A stretch of DNA of 64,000 nucleotides from Bacillota bacterium (GTDB lineage Bacteria > Bacillota > Clostridia > Christensenellales > Aristaeellaceae), in the NCBI GenBank assembly GCA_023416585.1, contig JAEZHM010000055.1, forward strand, positions 1 through 64,000, in the 5' to 3' direction. A model generated the notes under the pieces. The model made no database searches. It saw only the letters and a program-made list of their open reading frames with translations, and was not told the origin of the DNA. A program made the translations under genes and the position numbers. Numbering within the stretch: the stretch's first letter is position 1; every line of letters begins with the position of its first letter. Positions 24,847 through 33,125 of the stretch are shown here, piece after piece.

Positions 24847-26280
24847 TTGAACGAGCAAGTTCTAAGTAAGCAATCCTGCCTGGCCGCCTACCCCGAATAT
24901 GACCGGGAAGCGGTATCCAAAACACTGCACTCCGCGCTTTCAAAACTTGACCGCAAGATCGTAGTCCTGGACGACGATCCCACCGGCGTGCAGACCGTGC
25001 ACGGCGTGTACGTGTACACCGACTGGTCGGAGGAAAGCATACTCGCCGGCTTTGAAAGCCCCGAATCCATCTTCTTCATTCTCACCAACTCCCGCAGCTT
25101 CGAAAGCTCCAAGACTGCGCAGGTGCATGAGGAGATCGCACGCCGCGTCGTAAAGGTATCTCAAGAGACAGGCAGGCAGTTTCTTTTGATCAGCCGCGGA
25201 GATTCCACCTTGCGGGGCCATTACCCCCTGGAAACAAAGGTGCTTCGCGAAACGCTGGAGCGGGAAACGGGCAAAAAGGTAGATGGCGAGATTCTGCTTC
25301 CCTTCTTTCTGGAGGGCGGGCGCTACACCATCGGTAACGTACATTATGTGGCCGCAGGTGATGAACTGATCCCCGCCGGTCAGACGGAGTTTGCCGGCGA
25401 CAAGACGTTCGGCTATAAAAGCTCGAACCTGTGTGAGTGGATCGAGGAAAAGAACGGCGGCGCATATAAGAAGGAGGATGTGACCTGCATCACCCTTGCA
25501 GAACTGCGCTCCCTCGATTACGCTTCCATGGAGAAAAAGCTGCTTTCCGTTTCCGGTTTTGGGAAAGTGGTGGTGAATGCCATCGACTATGCGGACGTGG
25601 AGGTGTTCGTCACTGCTCTCGTTTCTGCAATACATAAGGGCAAAGAATTTTTGTTCAGAAGCGCGGCCGCGCTCACCAGGGTATTGGGCGGTATAAAAGG
25701 CCGGGAAGTGCTTTCAAGGGAAGAGCTTAGCGACAAAGAAAACAAAAACGGGGGCCTGATCCTGATCGGCTCCCATGTAAAACGCACCACCCAGCAGCTG
25801 GAGCAGCTTCGAAAAGCGGAATTCATTACGTTCGTGGAATTCAACCAGCACCTGGCGGTGGATGTTGCTAAACTCACCGCGGAGCAAAAGCGCGTGATAG
25901 GCATCGTGGAAGATGAAATCAAAGCAGGCCGCACCGTGGCCGTATACACCAGGCGCGACAGGCTGGACTTGAACACTTCTGATAAAGAGGAAGAATTGCG
26001 CCTGTCTGTACGCATTTCCGACGCGGTGGCCGGCATTGCCGGAAATCTTACAGTAAAGCCCAACTTCATCATTGCCAAGGGCGGTATCACCTCCAGTGAC
26101 GTTGGCACAAAGGGCCTAAGGGTCAAAAAGGCGCTGGTGCTGGGGCAGATATTAAAGGGCGTGCCGGTATGGCTGACCGGTCCGGAAAGCAAGTTCCCCA
26201 ACATGCCCTATGTGATTTTCCCAGGCAATGTGGGCGACGAAAACGCACTGTATGACGCGGTACTGAAATTACAGCCGTAA
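24847..26280 (+). CDS. DUF1537 four-carbon acid sugar kinase family protein
   Basis: This 477-residue kinase has the diagnostic N-terminal substrate domain VVLDDDPTGVQTVHGVYVYT (about residue 38) with the DDDPTG substrate loop, the SRGDSTLRGHYPLE segment, and a C-terminal ATP-binding part with IAKGGITSSDVGTKGL. The family phosphorylates C4 acid sugars such as D-threonate, D-erythronate and 3-oxo-tetronate. It is about 50 residues longer than most OtnK/DtnK proteins, with extra sequence at the N-terminus. The start is TTG 24847 with AAAGGAG upstream. SDR follows 16 bp later. It points to an acid sugar as the operon substrate. Confidence 0.9.
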   Translation: MNEQVLSKQSCLAAYPEYDREAVSKTLHSALSKLDRKIVVLDDDPTGVQTVHGVYVYTDWSEESILAGFESPESIFFILTNSRSFESSKTAQVHEEIARRVVKVSQETGRQFLLISRGDSTLRGHYPLETKVLRETLERETGKKVDGEILLPFFLEGGRYTIGNVHYVAAGDELIPAGQTEFAGDKTFGYKSSNLCEWIEEKNGGAYKKEDVTCITLAELRSLDYASMEKKLLSVSGFGKVVVNAIDYADVEVFVTALVSAIHKGKEFLFRSAAALTRVLGGIKGREVLSREELSDKENKNGGLILIGSHVKRTTQQLEQLRKAEFITFVEFNQHLAVDVAKLTAEQKRVIGIVEDEIKAGRTVAVYTRRDRLDLNTSDKEEELRLSVRISDAVAGIAGNLTVKPNFIIAKGGITSSDVGTKGLRVKKALVLGQILKGVPVWLTGPESKFPNMPYVIFPGNVGDENALYDAVLKLQP

Positions 26281-26296
26281 CAAGGAGGGGAATATT

Positions 26297-27037
26297 ATGC
26301 GGTTCTCGGGTAAAATTGCCGTGGTGACCGGTGCGGCCCAGGGCATCGGCGCGGCCATTGCCAAGCGGCTTTATGACGATGGGGCGGACTATGTGGCACT
26401 GCTGGATCTGAGTGCGGAAAAGCTTAATGCGGCAGCATCTATCATCGATCCTGAGGGCAAGCGGGCAGGGGCCCATGTCTGCAACGTTTCCAAGCCGGAA
26501 AGTATACAGGAAGTGTTTAGCCATATTGAGCAGCGGTTTGGCCGCATCGACATCTTAGTGAACAACGCCGGCATCGTAAGGGACGCCATGCTCCATAAAA
26601 TGACCGACGAGCAATGGCTTTCCGTGATCGATGTGAACCTGAACAGCATGTACTACTGCTGCAAGGCCGTGGTGCCTGGCATGCGGGAGCGCAAGTACGG
26701 CAAGATCGTGAACCTGGCCTCGGTATCCGCCTTCGGGAACGTGGGCCAGACCAACTACGGCGCCTCCAAGGGCGGCGTGATCGGCTTCACCAAGTGTCTG
26801 GCCCGGGAAGTGGCCCGCAACCGCGTGACGGTGAACTGCATCGCTCCCAGCTACATCAATACCGATATGCTCCGCGCTGTGCCGGATGCGGTGATGCAGA
26901 AGTTCATTGCCGCCATCCCCATGGAAAGGCTTGGCGAGCCGGAGGAACTGGCCGCTGCGGCAGCCTTCCTGTGCTCTGATGATTCCAGCTTTGTTACCGG
27001 GGAATGCCTGGTGGTATCGGGAGGCTCCTATATGTAA
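26297..27037 (+). CDS. Short-chain dehydrogenase/reductase, FabG-like
   Basis: This 246-residue NAD(P)-dependent oxidoreductase has cofactor motif TGAAQGIG (11-18), NNAG (89-92) and catalytic Ser142, Tyr154 and Lys158 (YGASKGG). It shows FabG-like length and C-terminus (SSFVTGECLVVSGG). Asp37 (LLDLS) after the second strand favours NAD over NADP. In this operon it probably oxidises a hydroxy acid to the keto acid used by the kinase or BKACE. It is the last gene of the run; several hairpins follow. Confidence 0.85.
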   Translation: MRFSGKIAVVTGAAQGIGAAIAKRLYDDGADYVALLDLSAEKLNAAASIIDPEGKRAGAHVCNVSKPESIQEVFSHIEQRFGRIDILVNNAGIVRDAMLHKMTDEQWLSVIDVNLNSMYYCCKAVVPGMRERKYGKIVNLASVSAFGNVGQTNYGASKGGVIGFTKCLAREVARNRVTVNCIAPSYINTDMLRAVPDAVMQKFIAAIPMERLGEPEELAAAAAFLCSDDSSFVTGECLVVSGGSYM

Positions 27038-27074
27038 TCCATTCGTGAAAAATGCTGCACACTTTTTACGACCT

Positions 27075-27149
27075 TTGCAGAATTTCCTTGCAAAGAAACG
27101 CCCCGTGCGCTTGCCCGGTGTGTTTCATTGCGGCCAGGAAATTCTGTAA
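27075..27149. other. Large stem-loop downstream of the catabolic operon
   Basis: TTGCAGAATTTCCT near 27075 pairs with AGGAAATTCTGTAA ending near 27149 (one G-U pair), with a further GAAAC/GTTTC pairing inside a 40-nt loop. No gene is present between 27038 and 27526, only this structure, two hairpins and a family A repeat. Confidence 0.5.
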
Positions 27150-27213
27150 GGTATGGATTTCTATCGAATTCCTTCCGAAATCGCCGCACATGCCGCCGGT
27201 TTCGGATTCCAAA

Positions 27214-27235
27214 CGAGGGGGCTGCGACCCCCTCG
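27214..27235. terminator. GC-rich perfect hairpin
   Basis: CGAGGGGG/CCCCCTCG forms an 8-bp perfect stem with a 6-nt loop, without a U-run. It is possibly part of a multi-hairpin termination region after the SDR gene. Confidence 0.4.
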
Positions 27236-27264
27236 TTGCTCCCCAGGTTTTATATGAAGTCCTT

Positions 27265-27300
27265 ATCCCGCTTGCTAAGATGCAGGCGGGATTTTCTTTG
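27265..27300 (+). terminator. Rho-independent terminator after the catabolic operon
   Basis: ATCCCGC (27265-27271) pairs with GCGGGAT (27286-27292), followed by TTTCTTTG. It is the best candidate for the end of the 16.8-27 kb transcript. Confidence 0.6.
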
Positions 27301-27396
27301 CTTCTAAACTAATATTTTGTATAATGTGCAGGATTATATATTTTGTGAATGATATGTTATACTGTTCTGAAAATAGCATCTGCGGTCAATACGGCT

Positions 27397-27503
27397 AACC
27401 TCCTCCAGTCATCTTCGATGACAGCCCCCTCCGGGAGGGGGCCTCTAAAAAAGCCTCCCTCTTGAGGGAGGTGGCACGGCGAAGCCGTGACGGAAGGAGT
27501 CTC
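27397..27503. repeat. Dispersed palindromic repeat, family A, copy 4
   Basis: This is a full-length but diverged copy: AACCTCCTCCAGTCATCTTC at the left end, GGCACGGCGAAGCCGTGACG as an altered inner stem, and GGAAGGAGTCTC at the right. The inner stem differs from copies 1 and 3 (GCCGCCCGCAGGCGGC) but remains self-complementary. Confidence 0.7.
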
Positions 27504-27526
27504 ACTTTTAAGCAGGAGGTGCCCCA

Positions 27527-27919
27527 ATGAGCATCCTATCAAACAGCGTGCATACGGGCCTTTTTGTGGAGGACATTGAAAAGATGGTAGCATTCTACCG
27601 GGACATTCTGGGCTTTGAAACGGACTGGGACGGCGGGCCGTTTGCCGGCTTCAAAGTAAAGGATGGCGGGCTTTTCATGTTTGACCGGAAGATATTTGCC
27701 AAAGACATGAAGCTGGAATACTGCCCTCCAAGGGGCATCAATCAAACCATGGAAATCGGGATTGGTGTTCCTAAGAAAGACGATGTGGACAGCGAATACA
27801 AGCGCCTTATGTCCCTTGGCGTGAAGTCGCTAACAGGCGAACCGGTCACGCAGCCTTGGGGGCAGAGAAATTTCTGGATCGCCGACCCGGAAGGGAACCT
27901 GATTGAAATCGCCTGCTGA
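27527..27919 (+). CDS. VOC family protein (glyoxalase/bleomycin resistance fold)
   Basis: This 130-residue protein has two beta-alpha-beta-beta-beta modules. Candidate metal ligands are His9 (VHTGLFVEDI), Glu in TMEIGIGVP (about residue 80) and Glu in NLIEIAC (about residue 128). VEDIEKMVAFYRDILGF is the classic first module. The reaction is not predictable from sequence. AGGAGG precedes ATG 27527. It is convergent with the AraC regulator at 27935-28804. Confidence 0.85.
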   Translation: MSILSNSVHTGLFVEDIEKMVAFYRDILGFETDWDGGPFAGFKVKDGGLFMFDRKIFAKDMKLEYCPPRGINQTMEIGIGVPKKDDVDSEYKRLMSLGVKSLTGEPVTQPWGQRNFWIADPEGNLIEIAC

Positions 27920-27934
27920 AATGGAAGCTATTCA

Positions 27935-28804
27935 TCACGCGTACGTCTTGCTGCGCTTGCGCTTTCGGTAGGCACTGGGCGATTGGCCGGTTTGCTGCTT
28001 GAATACGCGGTTGAACGTTTGCACGCTTAAAAAACCGGTCTGCTCCACGATTTCGGTAACGTTGTAGTCCGTATAAATCAAAAGCCGTTGGGCGTTATTC
28101 ACGCGTATGGCGTTCAAATATTCCACAAAGGAGATACCTGCGTTTTTCTTGATATATTTGGAGCAATAGCTTTCCGTCAACCCCAGGTGGTCGGCCAGCA
28201 TTTTCAGCGTCAGCTTGCTGTAGCAATTGTCCTGCATGTATTCCAGGGCAGCTTCCATATAGCGCAGGTTTTCAATGGAGACGGGCAGCGACTCGGCAAT
28301 CATTTCTGGCATGGCAAGCAGCATCGCCGTAAGCTCCACCAGTTTGCCGTAATAAAAGTATTCCTTGTATTTGGGAAGCGGGCAGTTTAGCGCTGCAAGG
28401 ATCAATTCCCGTACCGTTTCGTTTGGGCGCGTCTTGAACACCTGGCTGTACAATTGCTGGTATGCTTCCTTCTGCGCTGACTGTAAGAAGGAGGGCAGCA
28501 GCCATTCCTTCATGAACTTGATCTTGACGATGTCGGCCTCCTGCTTTTTGGGCAGGTATTCGTGCAGCACGCTGCCCCTGATGCATAGCAGCTCGCCGGA
28601 GGATATGGTGAACACATGCTCTTCCACCATGATCTCTATCTGGCCGTTTAGCACGAAGGCCATTTCGATTTCCTTGTGCAGATGCTTGTCGGAGACGTAC
28701 ACATCATCGATCAGCGCGCATTGCGGCTGACCAACGAACAGATGGAACAGTTCCATCGGCACCTTTTTCCGGATACCTTCTTCCGGTACAATGCTTGCGT
28801 GCAT
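27935..28804 (-). CDS. AraC family transcriptional regulator with N-terminal cupin
   Basis: This 289-residue regulator has an N-terminal cupin-like sensor domain (residues 10-110, containing HLHKEIEMAFVLNGQIEIMV and a LHEYLP strand) and two helix-turn-helix motifs at the C-terminus (LTLKMLADHLGLTESYCSKY and VTEIVEQTGFLSVQTFNRVF, ending in TGQSPSAYRKRKRSK). It probably senses a small sugar. Likely targets are the divergent lactonase gene at 28948 or the catabolic operon to the left; the sequence does not decide. Confidence 0.88.
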   Translation of the reverse strand: MHASIVPEEGIRKKVPMELFHLFVGQPQCALIDDVYVSDKHLHKEIEMAFVLNGQIEIMVEEHVFTISSGELLCIRGSVLHEYLPKKQEADIVKIKFMKEWLLPSFLQSAQKEAYQQLYSQVFKTRPNETVRELILAALNCPLPKYKEYFYYGKLVELTAMLLAMPEMIAESLPVSIENLRYMEAALEYMQDNCYSKLTLKMLADHLGLTESYCSKYIKKNAGISFVEYLNAIRVNNAQRLLIYTDYNVTEIVEQTGFLSVQTFNRVFKQQTGQSPSAYRKRKRSKTYA

Positions 28805-28908
28805 TGAACATTCCCTTCTATTCCTGTTGCGTTCGCATCTATAGTTTCTTCATTTATTATAGCAACACAAAAAGTATGTGTCAACCTTGGGGAAAAGCGA
28901 CCAAGTTG

Positions 28909-28917
28909 TGGTACAAT
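28909..28917 (+). promoter_or_regulatory. Extended -10 promoter for the lactonase gene
   Basis: TGG directly precedes TACAAT (28912-28917), about 31 bp before ATG 28948. The -35 (TTGGGG at 28887) is weak and the spacing is 19 bp, fitting a promoter that relies on the extended -10 or on the AraC activator. Confidence 0.45.
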
Positions 28918-28947
28918 GAAGCTGCTTATGAAGTGTGGGGGTTGACT

Positions 28948-29973
28948 ATGAAAGTGAATATTTTGATTGGCACCTATACATCCAATGCGAATTCGAAAGG
29001 GATTTATGGGGCGGAATTGGATTTAACAGCCGGCTCCCTCAGCGGAGCGAGTCTTGTAATATCCCAAGCGGAGCCTTCTTACCTTTCCTTGTCGCATGAC
29101 GGGAAGCGGCTGTACGCGGTGGAGGAAACGGTGCCCAGCGGCCGCGTGTTCAGCTATAAACTTACGCGGGACGGCTGGTCGCAGACGGGTGTCCAGCCCT
29201 CCTGCGGCAGCGCACCCTGCCATGTGATGCTGGATGAGGAAACGAACATGCTGGCCGTAGCCAACTATATGGATGGCGCGGTAAGCTTTTACGGGTTGGA
29301 TGCTATGGGCGCTCTGCAAGGCGGACCGCAGACGGTCGTAATGGAGGGCAAAGGCGTGAACTTTAAGCGCCAGGAGTGCGCCCATGCCCATCAATGCGTC
29401 AAATCTGGGGACAAGATACTGGTAAGCGACCTTGGCACCGACAAGGTGCGCGTATTTTTGAGGGATGCCGTAGGACAATACGCTTTGGCCGCGCCCCTTG
29501 TACATACAAGGCCTGGCGCCGGGCCGCGGCATATGGTGTTAACGAAGGATGGGGCAATGCTCTACCTTTTGTGTGAGCTTGAAAATACTTTGTACGCCTT
29601 CCGCAATACCGGTGGGAACTTTTTCGAGGAAGGCGTGTATGAATATCTACCTAAGAATGCGCCGCCAAGCTCTGCAGCGGCAATACGCCTAAGCGATGAC
29701 GAGCGGTTTTTGTTCGCGTCCAGCCGGGGCGGGTTTAATGGTGTGGCGCTGTTTGAACTGGATACTGAAACAAGGCTGCCCGTTTTGCGGGATGTATGCG
29801 CAAGCGGCGCAATCCCCAGGGATGTTCTGCCTGTTGGAGATTTTTTGCTGTGCGCCTGCCAGGATGCAAACATCGTGCAGGTGATGAAGCTTGACCGGGA
29901 ACAAAAGAGGATGGCCGTGATAGGTGAAATGGCTGTGCCCAGGCCGGTATGTTTGGTGATGAAGAACAGATGA
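28948..29973 (+). CDS. Lactonase family protein (6-phosphogluconolactonase-type beta-propeller)
   Basis: This protein of about 341 residues is a seven-bladed propeller of the YkgB/Pgl type. Seen: NILIGTYTSNANSKGIYGAE at the start, EPSYLSLSHDGKRLYAVEE, SAPCHVMLDEETNMLAVANY, and TRPGAGPRHMVLTKDGAMLY, where the PRH and HQCV histidines are family-typical. Such enzymes hydrolyse sugar lactones to acids. This fits next to a DUF1537 acid-sugar pathway, although it is outside that operon. ATG 28948 (MKVNIL) was chosen over an upstream in-frame start at 28795, which would read through the promoter. Confidence 0.88.
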   Translation: MKVNILIGTYTSNANSKGIYGAELDLTAGSLSGASLVISQAEPSYLSLSHDGKRLYAVEETVPSGRVFSYKLTRDGWSQTGVQPSCGSAPCHVMLDEETNMLAVANYMDGAVSFYGLDAMGALQGGPQTVVMEGKGVNFKRQECAHAHQCVKSGDKILVSDLGTDKVRVFLRDAVGQYALAAPLVHTRPGAGPRHMVLTKDGAMLYLLCELENTLYAFRNTGGNFFEEGVYEYLPKNAPPSSAAAIRLSDDERFLFASSRGGFNGVALFELDTETRLPVLRDVCASGAIPRDVLPVGDFLLCACQDANIVQVMKLDREQKRMAVIGEMAVPRPVCLVMKNR

Positions 29974-30824
29974 TGGATATCAAAGCGTATATACAGGAAA
30001 ATATGGAGCGCTTTCAGGTGCTTTCCGTAAGCACCAACAAGGTACTTGCGTTTTCGTACAAAGGGAAAGCATATATCGTAAAAAAGCAGACGCTGCCTGA
30101 TGATCAATTGTCCCCATTTTGGCAGATGATGAAGGCTGTGTTCGGCTCCAGCTTTCAAAAGCAGCGTGCCTGCATGAAGACTATTTGCGGGCTGCTTGAG
30201 GAAAACCCGCATATATCTCCGGCAAGGCTGGTGCTGGTAGATGAAGCGGAAAGAATGCAGGTCTTTGAGAAAATGCCGGGCGAAGCATGGGAACCTGATG
30301 AATTCCCGGATGGAGCCGGCATTGCCTATCAGCTTGGCCAATTCATAGGCTATCATCACAGCAGATGCTATGAGGCTTTTGAATTGCCCGGTACGGGCAT
30401 CGGAAACTTGAAAGAAAAGATCATGCGCCATATGGAGGAGACCATATCTTTTCACTGGAATGGCGATGATACGCTGGATACAAGCGTCAGGGAGTATTTT
30501 GAAAAGCTGAAGGCGGCGGATATTACGTGTGGTGATATGTCCCTGATCATGGCGGATATATCGGCAAACCAATTCCTGTTTGAAGGGGACAAAATCACCG
30601 CGTGCGTTGATTTGGACGCGTATGTGCTGGGGCCTAAGGCCTGGGAGCTTGCGCTGATTCAAAACTGCGTAAAGGATATGGAAAGCTTCAAAAGAGGGTA
30701 TGAGGAGTATTTGAAATTTCCAGACATGGATAAGGCATTTGGCTTTTATGTGTTTTTGATGGCGCTTAATGATATATGGGGGAAGGAAGAAATGAGGGGG
30801 TTCCTGAAAGAGAGGAAGTTTTAA
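29970..30824 (+). CDS. APH-like phosphotransferase (aminoglycoside/choline kinase fold)
   Basis: This protein of about 284 residues shows the kinase-like fold: AYIVKKQTL (ATP lysine at about residue 34) and the catalytic loop CGDMSLIMADISANQFLF followed by VDLDAY, which corresponds to HGDxxxxN...D of APH enzymes. Here the usual His is Cys. The terminal LALIQNCVKDMESFKRGYEEY helices are also APH-like. The substrate is unknown: choline, ethanolamine, a sugar or a fructosamine. The start ATG overlaps the lactonase stop (ATGATGG), so the two are co-translated. Confidence 0.7.
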   Translation: MMDIKAYIQENMERFQVLSVSTNKVLAFSYKGKAYIVKKQTLPDDQLSPFWQMMKAVFGSSFQKQRACMKTICGLLEENPHISPARLVLVDEAERMQVFEKMPGEAWEPDEFPDGAGIAYQLGQFIGYHHSRCYEAFELPGTGIGNLKEKIMRHMEETISFHWNGDDTLDTSVREYFEKLKAADITCGDMSLIMADISANQFLFEGDKITACVDLDAYVLGPKAWELALIQNCVKDMESFKRGYEEYLKFPDMDKAFGFYVFLMALNDIWGKEEMRGFLKERKF

Positions 30825-30835
30825 TGAAACATATT

Positions 30836-30944
30836 ACCTCCTTCCGCCGCCTGCGGGCGGCACCTCCCTCGCGGAGGGAGGCTCTTAGAAAGGCTCCCTC
30901 CTGGAGAGTTAGGGTGCTGCTGACGAAGGAGGCTGGGGGAGGTT
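30836..30944. repeat. Dispersed palindromic repeat, family A, copy 5
   Basis: This full-length copy runs in inverted orientation relative to copies 1 and 3 (ACCTCCTTCCGCCGCCTGCG at left, GACGAAGGAGGCTGGGGGAG at right). It lies between the converging 29970 kinase-like gene and the 31021 permease gene. Confidence 0.8.
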
Positions 30945-31010
30945 TAATTGCTGAGTGATAGGATAGGCTTTCATAGAAGATATCATCAATAGATTATATA
31001 CATGGGGATT

Positions 31011-31068
31011 CCAAAGGGATTTATCCCTTTGGCGGGAGTCCAGAGGGCAGAGCCCTCCGGACTCTTTG
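31011..31068 (-). terminator. Family C terminator-like element at the end of the BMP-type permease gene
   Basis: Two hairpins lie side by side: CCAAAGGGA/TCCCTTTGG (31011-31032) and GAGTCC-GAGGGC/GCCCTC-GGACTC (about 31035-31063, one A-C mismatch). The second lies inside the last codons of the 31021-31998 gene. A second, interrupted copy of the same two-hairpin element is at 34875-35036, also at the 3' end of a leftward gene. Confidence 0.55.
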
Positions 31069-31998
31069 TTTCCTCAAGCTTAGCAGTACCAGCATAATCA
31101 CCGTAACCAGGTAAGGCGACATGGCGGTCAGGTTAGAGGATACGCCCACGTATTGTAACCTTAAGCCCAGTGCGTCGATAAAACCGAACAACAGCGCGGC
31201 CAGGAATACGAACGGGGGATTGGACGCGCCGAAGATCACGCAGGCCACGGCGATAAAGCCCCGGGAGGCGCTCATGTTTTCAGTGAACATGTTCAAATAC
31301 CCCAGCGACAAATGTGCCCCGGCGATCCCGCTGAACACGCCGCAGATGAGCGACGCCTCATACTTCATCCTTTCGGGGCTTATGCCTGCGCTGCGCAGCG
31401 ACTCGGGGTGCTGGCCGGCTGCCCGCATCCAGAACCCGCGGGGTGTCTTGTATAAAAACAGCCAGCACAGAAGCACGAACAGCCAGCTTACATACACCAG
31501 CAGCGTGTTTTGATTGAGCAGCGGACCTAACAGGGGAATGGACTGCAAAAAGGACCAGTCGAGCCTTGGCAGCGGAACAATCTGGCTGCTGGAAAACGCC
31601 CCCTTCACGCCGAAGATGGTGCGCAAAAGGAACACGGTGACGGCACCCGCGAATATGTTCAGCGCTACGCCGATAATGAACTCATCGCTTTTGAAGCGGA
31701 TCACAAATACACCATAAAAAAGACCCAGCAAAAGCCCGGCCAATATGGCGGCCATCAGCCCTGCCAGCCAGCTGCCCATAAAGAAGCTCACCGCTACCGC
31801 CACAAAGGCGCCTACCAGCATCATGCCATCGATGCCGATGTTCATAATGCCCACCTGGTCGGTGAACAGGCACCCAAGCCCCGCCAATATGATGGGCGTG
31901 GCGGTGCGCAGTGTGTTTTGCAGCAAGGCAATGTTGAAGATATCGCTCAAGTTGCGTAGGGCATCTTGCAACCAGGAAATGATAAATATATCACTCAT
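31021..31998 (-). CDS. BMP-type ABC transporter permease (NupQ/YufQ-like)
   Basis: This 325-residue permease of the BPD_transp_2 family has about nine helices. Diagnostic stretch: LAGLGCLFTDQVGIMNIGIDGMM at residue 40 onward (quoted only in part here), with the QVGIMNIGIDG signature of nucleoside-type permeases. It forms the channel with the 31995 gene, which it overlaps by 4 bp, under control of the ATPase at 33122. Homologues import nucleosides, e.g. guanosine in Bacillus. Confidence 0.88.
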   Translation of the reverse strand: MSDIFIISWLQDALRNLSDIFNIALLQNTLRTATPIILAGLGCLFTDQVGIMNIGIDGMMLVGAFVAVAVSFFMGSWLAGLMAAILAGLLLGLFYGVFVIRFKSDEFIIGVALNIFAGAVTVFLLRTIFGVKGAFSSSQIVPLPRLDWSFLQSIPLLGPLLNQNTLLVYVSWLFVLLCWLFLYKTPRGFWMRAAGQHPESLRSAGISPERMKYEASLICGVFSGIAGAHLSLGYLNMFTENMSASRGFIAVACVIFGASNPPFVFLAALLFGFIDALGLRLQYVGVSSNLTAMSPYLVTVIMLVLLSLRKQRVRRALPSGLPPKG

Positions 31999-33125
31999 GA
32001 CGCGGCTCCCTCCCCTTCCTTGCGGATGGAAAGTGCCTTTCGCGCACGGTTCCTTTCACGCTTTTCCCTGAAGCTGCGCATGATTCCGCCCTGGGCCGCC
32101 ATGAAGAAGATGATAATGGACTGTATGATCAATACAAGCTCGCTGGAAATGCCCACGTTCAACTCCATGGCGCTGGAGCCGATCTTCAGCGCGCCGAAAA
32201 ACAGGCTCATCATAATAATGCCGACTGGCTGGTACCGCATGATCATGGCCACCAGCATTCCGTCAAAGTAATAGCCGGTGCTTAATGTTTCCACATAGCG
32301 GCGGTGGATGCCGTATACCTCCAGCAGCCCGACGATGCCGCACAGCGCGCCCGAAAACACCATGGCGCCGATGGCCAGCTTCCCGGCCGGGATGCCCATA
32401 TGCCGTGCGAAGCGGTTGTTCTGCCCGGTAAGCTTCATTTCATAGCCCAAGGTGGTGCGCGTCATCAGGTACCAACACAGAAGGGCCAGCCCGGCGGCGT
32501 ATACTATGCCCTGGGTGAGGTTGCTCAGCGGGACCAGTTTTGCAAAAACGAAGGAGGGGTCGATGGCCGAAGTACCGGAGGCGATGCCCTTCTCGCTTGT
32601 CTTTAGCGGCCCCGTGGCAAGGTAGGTGCAAAAGTAGATGGCGGCGGAATTGAGCATGATGGTGGTGATCACCTCGCTCACGTTCCGCTTTACTTTTAAT
32701 ACCGCGGGGATATAGGCATACAGCCCACCGGCCAATATAGCCGCCAGAAATGCCAGCGGGATGGCGATGAAGGGGGTCACGCCTTTTAACGCATACCCCA
32801 CGATTGCGGCCGCCATGCCGCCAAGATAGAGCTGCCCTTCCCCGCCCACGTTGAAGATACCGGCCTGGGCAGCCACGGCCATGGCCAGGCCGGTTAAGCA
32901 CAAGGTGGCGGAGCGTGCCAGCGTATTGCCGATGGCCCGGGGGCTGCCCAAAGCTCCGTTAAGGAGCGCGCTATAACCTTTCAGCGGGTCTTTGCCGGTT
33001 AAAAGTATGATCACGGCCCCGAGTACAAGTGCCAGAAGGATGCTGAATATCAGCGACAGCAGGTACTCCCCGTTCCATCGCGATTTGCTTTTGAAGGAGA
33101 ACATGGATCTTAATAATTCCTTCAT
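31995..33125 (-). CDS. BMP-type ABC transporter permease (NupP/YufP-like)
   Basis: This 376-residue permease is the second channel subunit. Seen: LARSATLCLTGLAMAVAAQA and AGIFNVGGEGQLYLGGMAAA, the conserved NVGGEGQ motif of the family, then multiple helices and a charged C-terminal tail (REKRERNRARKALSIRKEGE). It overlaps both neighbours by 4 bp, so the three proteins are made in a coupled fashion. Confidence 0.9.
   Translation of the reverse strand: MKELLRSMFSFKSKSRWNGEYLLSLIFSILLALVLGAVIILLTGKDPLKGYSALLNGALGSPRAIGNTLARSATLCLTGLAMAVAAQAGIFNVGGEGQLYLGGMAAAIVGYALKGVTPFIAIPLAFLAAILAGGLYAYIPAVLKVKRNVSEVITTIMLNSAAIYFCTYLATGPLKTSEKGIASGTSAIDPSFVFAKLVPLSNLTQGIVYAAGLALLCWYLMTRTTLGYEMKLTGQNNRFARHMGIPAGKLAIGAMVFSGALCGIVGLLEVYGIHRRYVETLSTGYYFDGMLVAMIMRYQPVGIIMMSLFFGALKIGSSAMELNVGISSELVLIIQSIIIFFMAAQGGIMRSFREKRERNRARKALSIRKEGEGAAS

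Noticed and set aside
29562..30662. 366-codon minus-strand ORF opposite the lactonase and APH-like genes
   Set aside because: Both plus-strand genes have recognisable domains and coupled starts; the antisense product has no recognisable motif and no ribosome site.
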